64,000 nt of DNA from DASUBN01 sp036500225 (GTDB lineage: Bacteria; Pseudomonadota; Gammaproteobacteria; Natronospirales; REEB76), in contig DASYCJ010000055.1 of NCBI GenBank assembly GCA_036500225.1, forward strand, positions 1-64,000. The letters are read 5' to 3'. The notes under the pieces are model-generated. The model made no database searches, had not been told where the DNA came from, and saw only the letters and a program-made list of their open reading frames with translations. Of this stretch, positions 58,906 through 64,000 are shown in pieces. Within the stretch, counting starts at the first letter, position 1, and each line of letters begins with the position of its first letter. Both the position numbers and the translations under genes were made by a program.

Positions 58906-60792
58906 ATGGGGTCAGACCGTATCCGATTCGTACTGGATTTCGACAGCACCCTGGTGCGGGTCGAGACCCTGGAAGTCATGGCCGACCTGGTGCCGGAAGC
59001 GGCCAAGATGCGCGCCAAGGTGCGCGAGCTCACCGATGCCGCCATGGGCGGGCGCATGCACTTCCAGGATGCCCTGCGCGAACGCCTGAAACTCATCCGC
59101 ATGCACCGCGACCTCTTGCCGCAGTTGGGCGCCCAGCTGCGCGAGGAAGTGACTCCCTCCTTCAAACGCAACCGCGCCTTCCTCGCCGCTCACGCTGAGG
59201 ACATCTACGTGGTGAGCAGCGGTTTCCGTGAGGTGATCCTGTCGGTTGCCAAGAGCCTGGGGCTCAAACCCGAGCAGGTGTTCGCCAATACCCTGCGCTT
59301 CGACGTAGACGGGTATATAGAGGGCTGTGACTGGCAGAACCCCCTGGCCGCGGACGGCGGCAAGGTGAAAGTGGTGCGGGACCTCAAGCTGGATGGCGAA
59401 GTGGTGATGGTGGGTGACGGCTGGAGCGACTACGAGGTCTTCGCCGCCGGTGCCGCCAAACGCTTCTATGCCTTCACCGAGAACGTGCAACGCCCCGAGG
59501 TGATCCAATCGCGGGACGCACGCCCGGCCCCCTCCTTCGACGAAGTGCTGTACGACTGCGGCTTCAAGGGCGCCGTGTCATATCCCAAGAACCGGCTCAA
59601 GGTCCTGCTGCTGGAGAACATCCATCCGGAAGCGGTGGCCGCTTTCGAGCGCGAAGGCTATATGGTGGAATCCCTGCGCAGCAGTCCGCCGGCCCAGGAA
59701 CTGGCTGAGCGGCTGCAGGACGTGTCCATACTCGGTATCCGCTCCAAGACCCAGCTGGACGAGAACATCCTCATCAACGCGCGCCGCCTGCTGGCCGTGG
59801 GCGCCTTCTGCATCGGCACCAACCAGATCGACCTAGCCGCCTGCGACCGTCGCGGTGTAGCCGCGTTCAACGCGCCGTTCAGCAACACCCGCTCGGTGGT
59901 GGAGCTGGCCCTGGCCGAGATGATCATGCTCATGCGCGGCATCCCCGCCAAGATGCGGCTCATGGACCACGGCAACTGGGATAAGTCTGCCGCGGGCTCC
60001 CATGAGGTGCGTGGCAAGCGCCTCGGCATCGTCGGCTACGGCAACATCGGCGTGCAGCTCTCGGTGCTGGCCGAATCAATGGGCATGCAGGTGTGCTTCT
60101 ACGACGTGGCAGAGAAGCTGGCTCTCGGCACCGCCCAGCGCTGTGCCAGCCTCGATGAGCTGCTGCAGAACAGCGACGCGGTGACGGTACACGTGGATGG
60201 CCGCAAGGAGAACACCAACCTCATCGGCGCCCGCGAGTTCAACCTGATGAAGGAAGGCGCGGTATTCCTGAACCTGTCCCGCGGCCACGTGGTGGACCTG
60301 CATTCCCTGCGCAGCCATCTCAAGTCCGGCCACCTGGCGGGCGCGGCGGTGGACGTATTCCCGGAGGAACCCCATGGCAACGGCGAGCGTTTCGAGCATC
60401 CGCTGCGCGACGCGCCGGAGGCTATCCTCACGCCCCACGTAGGCGGCAGCACCTTGGAAGCACAGCAGGACATCGGCCGCTTCGTCAGCCACCGCATCGT
60501 GGACTACATCAACACCGGCAGTACCGAGAACAGCGTGAATTTCCCCGCCATCCGCCTGCCGCCCCAGGCCCAGGCGCACCGTCTCATCCACCTGCATGAG
60601 AACGTGCCCGGCATCCTGGCGCGCATCAACCAGGCGCTGGCGACCCACGGCGCGAACATCACCGGCCAGTACCTGAAGACCCAGGAACGCCTGGGTTACG
60701 TGATCACGGACATCGAAGGCAACTATTCCGACGCGCTGCTGGATGACATACGTCGCATCCCCAATACGCTTCGGTTCCGCGTTCTCTACTAA
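58906..60792 (+). CDS. serA: Phosphoserine phosphatase-like HAD domain fused to D-3-phosphoglycerate dehydrogenase
   Basis: 628 residues. Residues 1-215 form a HAD phosphatase of the SerB type: LDFDSTLV (Asp11, Asp13), VVSSGFREVI (motif II), VVRDLK (Lys region) and MVGDGWSDYE (motif IV). Residues about 228-540 are a PGDH: GIVGYGNIGVQLS NAD-binding motif, NLSRGHVVD (Arg), AAVDVFPEEP (Glu) and TPHVGGST (His). Residues about 550-628 are an ACT domain (HENVPGILARINQAL). All catalytic residues look present, so one chain may perform steps one and three of serine synthesis. No serC is in the window. Confidence 0.88.
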   Translation: MGSDRIRFVLDFDSTLVRVETLEVMADLVPEAAKMRAKVRELTDAAMGGRMHFQDALRERLKLIRMHRDLLPQLGAQLREEVTPSFKRNRAFLAAHAEDIYVVSSGFREVILSVAKSLGLKPEQVFANTLRFDVDGYIEGCDWQNPLAADGGKVKVVRDLKLDGEVVMVGDGWSDYEVFAAGAAKRFYAFTENVQRPEVIQSRDARPAPSFDEVLYDCGFKGAVSYPKNRLKVLLLENIHPEAVAAFEREGYMVESLRSSPPAQELAERLQDVSILGIRSKTQLDENILINARRLLAVGAFCIGTNQIDLAACDRRGVAAFNAPFSNTRSVVELALAEMIMLMRGIPAKMRLMDHGNWDKSAAGSHEVRGKRLGIVGYGNIGVQLSVLAESMGMQVCFYDVAEKLALGTAQRCASLDELLQNSDAVTVHVDGRKENTNLIGAREFNLMKEGAVFLNLSRGHVVDLHSLRSHLKSGHLAGAAVDVFPEEPHGNGERFEHPLRDAPEAILTPHVGGSTLEAQQDIGRFVSHRIVDYINTGSTENSVNFPAIRLPPQAQAHRLIHLHENVPGILARINQALATHGANITGQYLKTQERLGYVITDIEGNYSDALLDDIRRIPNTLRFRVLY

Positions 60793-60816
60793 AAGCTTAA
60801 TAGTTGCGCACTCGCC

Positions 60817-60839
60817 ACCCTGCTTTTTGCGGGGTCTTT
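60817..60839 (+). terminator. Weak terminator-like hairpin after the serA fusion
   Basis: Seven-pair stem (ACCCTGC with GCGGGGT, one G-T pair), loop TTTTT, then CTTTG. It starts 25 nt after the stop. Confidence 0.4.
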
Positions 60840-60952
60840 GGGCGACTTCGCCGCGACACGCGTTCGGTAGCGACGGGCCCTAGATGCTGTACTGATGCAT
60901 GCCCGGGAGTATGCTGGGAGTCGCAGGAGGCATCGGCTCTACAGGGGGAATC

Positions 60953-60985
60953 ATGGATCTGCTGCGTCGCGCGTCGCCCCGTTGA
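60953..60985 (+). CDS. Ten-codon leader peptide coupled to murB
   Basis: ATG at 60953 with a strong GGGGG Shine-Dalgarno 4 nt upstream encodes MDLLRRASPR and ends in TGA, whose final A is the first base of the murB ATG (TGATG at 60983-60987). murB itself has no Shine-Dalgarno. Ribosomes ending here could restart at murB. Detected by reading; it is too short for statistical support. Confidence 0.5.
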   Translation: MDLLRRASPR

Positions 60986-62022
60986 TGGAAGAGAACACCG
61001 GCTCCGTCACCTGTTTCCTGCTGCGCGATGCGCCGCTGGATAACCGTAACACCTTCCGGGTACCGGCCCGCGCCGCCCGCTACAGCGAGCTGCGGGAAGC
61101 CGCCGGCCTGCCCGAACTCCTGCAACGCCGCGAGCTCAAGACCATGCCCCTGCTGGTGCTCGGCGCCGGCAGCAACCTGCTCTTCACCAAGGACTTCGAC
61201 GGCCTGGTATTGCGCATAGCCAACCGCGGCGTACAGATGCTGGAAGGCGGCGAGACCGCACGGGTGAGGGTCGCCGCCGGCGAGAACTGGCACGGTTTCG
61301 TATATTGGACTCTGGAGCATGGTCTCGCGGGCTTAGAGAACCTGGCGCTGATCCCCGGCACCGTGGGCGCGGCACCCATCCAGAACATCGGCGCCTACGG
61401 TGCCGAAGTCGGCGAGTTCGTGACCATGGTGGAGGCTTTCGATCGGCAGCGGGACGAGTTCGTACAGCTTGATAACGCCGCCTGCGCCTTCGCTTACCGC
61501 GACTCAGTGTTCAAACGTGAGCCGGCGCGCTTCATCGTTACCGCCGTGGACTTCGCCCTGCCGCGCCGCCATCAGCTCAAGCTCGATTACGCCGGTGTGC
61601 GGGAAGAACTCGCGGCCATGGGCGTGAAGCAGCCGCAGCCTCTGGACGTGGCTCAGGCTGTCGAAGCTCTGCGCCGACGCAAGTTGCCGGACCCGGCCAT
61701 CACCGGCAACGCTGGCAGCTTCTTCAAGAATCCGCTGCTGGAAGCGGAGCGCGCCAAGGCGCTTTTGGCCGCCCATCCCAAACTCCCGAACTGGCCCACG
61801 GCCAACGACCGGGTGAAGGTCTCTGCTGCGTGGCTCATCGAGACCTGCGGCTTCAAGGGCGTGCGCGATGGCGATGCGGCGGTCTCCGACAAACACTCAT
61901 TGGTGCTCATCAACTGCGGCCATGCCACCGGCGCACAGATATGGGGCCTGGCCACCCGCATCCGTGACGCGGTCAACAGCCGCTTCGGCATCGCCCTCGA
62001 ACCCGAACCGATCATCCTGTGA
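60985..62022 (+). CDS. murB: UDP-N-acetylenolpyruvoylglucosamine reductase MurB
   Basis: 345 residues, type I MurB size. It reduces UDP-GlcNAc-enolpyruvate to UDP-MurNAc in peptidoglycan precursor synthesis, using FAD and NADPH. FAD-binding segments are PLLVLGAGSNLLFTKDFDG and IPGTVGAAPIQNIGAYG; the proton-donor serine is in ITGNAGSFFKNP; AYRDSVFK and SDKHSLVLIN are conserved. The start at 60985 fits the family N-terminus, whereas an upstream extension of 30 residues does not. It is translationally linked to a leader ORF before it and a GNAT gene after it (GTGA at 62019-62022). Confidence 0.92.
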   Translation: MEENTGSVTCFLLRDAPLDNRNTFRVPARAARYSELREAAGLPELLQRRELKTMPLLVLGAGSNLLFTKDFDGLVLRIANRGVQMLEGGETARVRVAAGENWHGFVYWTLEHGLAGLENLALIPGTVGAAPIQNIGAYGAEVGEFVTMVEAFDRQRDEFVQLDNAACAFAYRDSVFKREPARFIVTAVDFALPRRHQLKLDYAGVREELAAMGVKQPQPLDVAQAVEALRRRKLPDPAITGNAGSFFKNPLLEAERAKALLAAHPKLPNWPTANDRVKVSAAWLIETCGFKGVRDGDAAVSDKHSLVLINCGHATGAQIWGLATRIRDAVNSRFGIALEPEPIIL

Positions 62023-62567
62023 GCATCCCGACCCGTTTCGAAGTGGAGAGCCCGCGACTCTTCATCCGTCCCTGGCGTCCCGAAGATCGCCCGGTGTTCA
62101 TGCAGAGGTTCGTCAACGACCCGGACATGATGCTGTACATCAACGACAGCCGGCCCTGGGAAGAAGCCAAGGTGGATGCGTACTTCGATCGTCAGCGCAA
62201 GTTCCTCGGGGCCTGCGGCTGCTGCGTGGGAGCCGTGGTGCTGAAGGAAGGCCAGATGGTGGTCGGCGGTGCCGGCATCCAGCCTCAGGACCTGTCCGGC
62301 GATTTCGAGTTCGCTTGGTCCATCTGGAAAGAGCATTGGGGTCGGGGCCTGGCCACGGAGGCCGCGGCCGCACTCAAGGACTACGCATTCCGTGCTATGC
62401 GTCTGCAACGCATCGTGGCCATCGCCGATGTGCCTAACCTCGCCTCCATCCGCATCATGCAGAAAATCGGCATGCGCCATGACGGCGTGATGAACGCCCA
62501 TGACCTGGCGGAGCGGTACCCCGATGTGCAAGTGGTGCGTTACATACTGGACAACCCCCTGGTCTGA
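62019..62567 (+). CDS. GNAT-family N-acetyltransferase, RimJ/RimL type
   Basis: 182 residues. It opens VESPRLFIRPWRPEDRPVF, the RimL-like 'L.LR.....D' pattern, and carries the acetyl-CoA-binding region HWGRGLATEAAAALKDYAF followed by NLASIRIMQKIGM. It starts with GTG overlapping the murB stop. It is similar to the next gene over the whole length, showing a tandem duplication. The acceptor substrate is unknown. Confidence 0.88.
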   Translation: MSIPTRFEVESPRLFIRPWRPEDRPVFMQRFVNDPDMMLYINDSRPWEEAKVDAYFDRQRKFLGACGCCVGAVVLKEGQMVVGGAGIQPQDLSGDFEFAWSIWKEHWGRGLATEAAAALKDYAFRAMRLQRIVAIADVPNLASIRIMQKIGMRHDGVMNAHDLAERYPDVQVVRYILDNPLV

Positions 62568-62576
62568 AGCGAATCT

Positions 62577-63122
62577 ATGCCTCTGCATACCGCGCCGTTC
62601 CGGCTCGACACCTCCCGGCTCCTGATCCGCCCCTGGCAAGCCGAGGACCGGGTGGCCTTCAGCCGCTTCGTCGGCGATACGGAGATGATGCGCTACATCA
62701 GCCCGGGCACCCTCTGGGACGATGCGCGCATAAATGCCACCCTGGATCGCCAGGCACGTCAAGTGGCAGAACACGACTGCTGCTTCGCGGCGGCGACGCT
62801 GAAGGAGACCGGTGCGGTGATTGGCGTCGGCGGCATCCAGCCCCTGGGCGAGACCGGTGAATACGAGATTGGCTGGTGGATATGGAAGGAATACTGGAAT
62901 CGCGGCCTCGCCAGCGAGATCGCCGGAGCCGCTAAACGGCACGCTTTCGAGAGTATGAGGCTGCCACGGGTGGTGGCCATCGTCCACCCCGATAACACAG
63001 CTTCCATCCGTGTCATGCAGAAGATCGGCATGCGATACGAAGGGCTGCGCAATGCCCGCCAACTCGCGGCACGACTCCAGGATATCGATGTGGCTTACTA
63101 TAGCCTGGATAACCCAGGCTGA
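62577..63122 (+). CDS. GNAT-family N-acetyltransferase, paralogue of the preceding gene
   Basis: 181 residues. It has the same layout as its neighbour: TSRLLIRPWQAEDRVAF, YWNRGLASEIAGAAKRHAF for acetyl-CoA binding, then NTASIRVMQKIGMRYEG and a shared ending 'LDNP'. It lies 9 nt after the first GNAT gene. Divergence is clear in the N-terminal substrate region (about residues 35-75), so the two copies probably have different substrates. Confidence 0.88.
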   Translation: MPLHTAPFRLDTSRLLIRPWQAEDRVAFSRFVGDTEMMRYISPGTLWDDARINATLDRQARQVAEHDCCFAAATLKETGAVIGVGGIQPLGETGEYEIGWWIWKEYWNRGLASEIAGAAKRHAFESMRLPRVVAIVHPDNTASIRVMQKIGMRYEGLRNARQLAARLQDIDVAYYSLDNPG

Positions 63123-63206
63123 CGGACTCGGTCCATCACGGTCTGTTACACAAGGATACGGTGTGGCTTGCTAAACTCAGCCCTCTTCCCCAAGAAGTCG
63201 AACCCC

Positions 63207-64000
63207 ATGCGCCATGTTCTTGCCTATGCCTTGCTCGTCTGTGCGGTCGCTGGCCTTCCTCGCCATGCCTGGGCCGCCGATGAGGATCCCCAGGAGCAGC
63301 TCGCTAAAGCGGCGGCCACCGATACCGGCTCCGGTTGGATCTTCGGTGCCGGCGTGGCGGTGACCAATCCCGGTTATGTGGGTTACTCGCGCCAGATCAC
63401 GCCCCTGCCTCTCATCTTCTATCACTACGGACGCTGGTTCTTCGCGGGCTTCAGCGGCGGTTACCTGCTCTCTAACGGCACGCATTACCGCCTGGCGCTG
63501 GTGGTGCAGCCGACCCTGAACCGCCTGAACTCCGACGATTCACCGGAACTGGCTGGCATCCAAAGCCGTCAGTGGTCCCTGGCCGGCGGCGCCAACCTGG
63601 AGACCTTCGGTGACTGGGGGCACCTCAACATTGGTGTGTTCCACGATCTCTTGGGCCGCAACGACGGCACCAGCGCGAACCTGGGATACCGTTTCCCATT
63701 CCATCTGGGTGACTGGACCTTGAGCCCTGGCATCGGTCTGCGTTGGGAAGATTCGAACCTGACGAACTACTACTACGGTGTCAGCCCGGCGGAATCCCGG
63801 CCCGGTCGCCCGGCCTATTCACCGGGCAGCGACACCAGTCCCTACGTGAGTTTCGGCGTGTCCACGGCCATCAGCGAACACTGGCAGTTCCGCGGTGACA
63901 TCAGCTACCAGCGGTTTGGCGGCGCCATCCATGACAGCCCCATCGTGGACCGTTCCGGCAGCCCGACCATCTTCATCGGCTTCATCTACAACCCGCGCGA
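63207..64000 (+). CDS. MipA/OmpV-family outer-membrane protein, 3' end cut by the window
   Basis: 264 codons are visible and the frame is still open at the right edge. Residues 1-23 form a signal peptide (MRHVLAYALLVCAVAGLPRH start, cleavage near AWA). The mature protein opens GWIFGAGVAVTNPGYVGYSR, followed by PLPLIFYHYGRWFFAGFSGG, and near the edge has SPTIFIGFIYNPR. These are typical of MipA/OmpV barrels, which in E. coli scaffold murein hydrolase and synthase. By family length it probably ends within a few codons of the edge. It lies 84 nt after the GNAT pair. Confidence 0.85.
   Translation, partial: MRHVLAYALLVCAVAGLPRHAWAADEDPQEQLAKAAATDTGSGWIFGAGVAVTNPGYVGYSRQITPLPLIFYHYGRWFFAGFSGGYLLSNGTHYRLALVVQPTLNRLNSDDSPELAGIQSRQWSLAGGANLETFGDWGHLNIGVFHDLLGRNDGTSANLGYRFPFHLGDWTLSPGIGLRWEDSNLTNYYYGVSPAESRPGRPAYSPGSDTSPYVSFGVSTAISEHWQFRGDISYQRFGGAIHDSPIVDRSGSPTIFIGFIYNPR

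Noticed and set aside
61653..63062. 469-codon open frame on the minus strand
   Set aside because: It lies opposite murB and the two GNAT genes, which have clear family motifs. Its translation shows no recognisable domain and is a GC-rich antisense shadow.

Overview
The window is a gap-poor, GC-rich stretch of a bacterial chromosome. Its content suggests an aerobic gammaproteobacterium, perhaps near the Xanthomonadales/Nevskiales: a prpBCD methylcitrate operon, a long-form FadE, YajQ, PurT, GspA/GspB, a MipA/OmpV porin-like protein, several exported M28 and S9 peptidases, and many c-di-GMP proteins. The lineage is inferred from gene families only. I see no tRNA, rRNA, CRISPR array, insertion sequence or phage gene.

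Layout. 1-2078 (minus): MFS exporter, secreted hypothetical and the start of a possible Rieske oxygenase, chained by 4-bp stop/start overlaps. 2164-6951 (minus): an acrylyl-CoA reductase homologue (acuI) upstream of prpBCD. 6974-16689 (minus): outer-membrane barrel, small lipoprotein, CHASE2 Ser/Thr kinase, SRPBCC plus two membrane proteins, sorbosone-type dehydrogenase plus BsuPI-like protein, and two secreted amidohydrolases, one lacking its metal-binding HxH. 16827-20523 (plus): Kef-type antiporter, purT, yajQ. 20532-26241 (minus): an apparent envelope-stress operon with a repeat protein, a YtrA-type GntR regulator, ABC ATPase and permease, BON lipoprotein, two DUF4097-like proteins and an aspartyl-protease-like protein. 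26592-32083 (plus): mdh, thioesterase, fadE, and a DUF4286-DUF3667 fusion. 32329-37429: PAS-GGDEF-EAL and GAF-GGDEF genes converging with overlapping ends. 37578-44650 (plus): DUF4136 lipoprotein, dinB, gspA, gspB, M28 peptidase, REC-REC-GGDEF. 44796-50632 (plus): trans-sulfuration enzyme, S9 peptidase, acetyl-CoA hydrolase/transferase family protein. 50637-55545 (minus): 2OG-Fe(II) oxygenase, FG-GAP repeat protein, M28 peptidase. 55748-64000 (plus): Big_2 lipoprotein, third DUF4097-like protein, endonuclease V, a SerB-SerA fusion, murB, two GNAT acetyltransferases and the start of a MipA/OmpV protein.

The most interesting system is the regulon I infer around the YtrA-type repressor (25366-25740). 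The promoter of its own operon carries a dyad GGTG-N16-CACC over a TATAGT -10 box (26291-26331). Thirty kilobases away, the promoter of the stand-alone DUF4097 gene at 56854 has the same arrangement (TTGAAA, 16-bp spacer, TATAGT) and a dyad identical at 19 of 24 positions (56795-56818). This links an ABC transporter, a BON lipoprotein and three DUF4097 envelope proteins under one likely cell-envelope stress switch.

Other points: a bifunctional-looking phosphoserine phosphatase/phosphoglycerate dehydrogenase fusion; a 10-codon leader ORF that appears to couple translation into murB; four proteins linked to c-di-GMP signalling; and a propionyl-CoA theme (AcuI plus prpBCD, with FadE and acyl-CoA handling enzymes elsewhere). 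Many gene pairs overlap by ATGA, GTGA or TGATG, so translational coupling looks common here.
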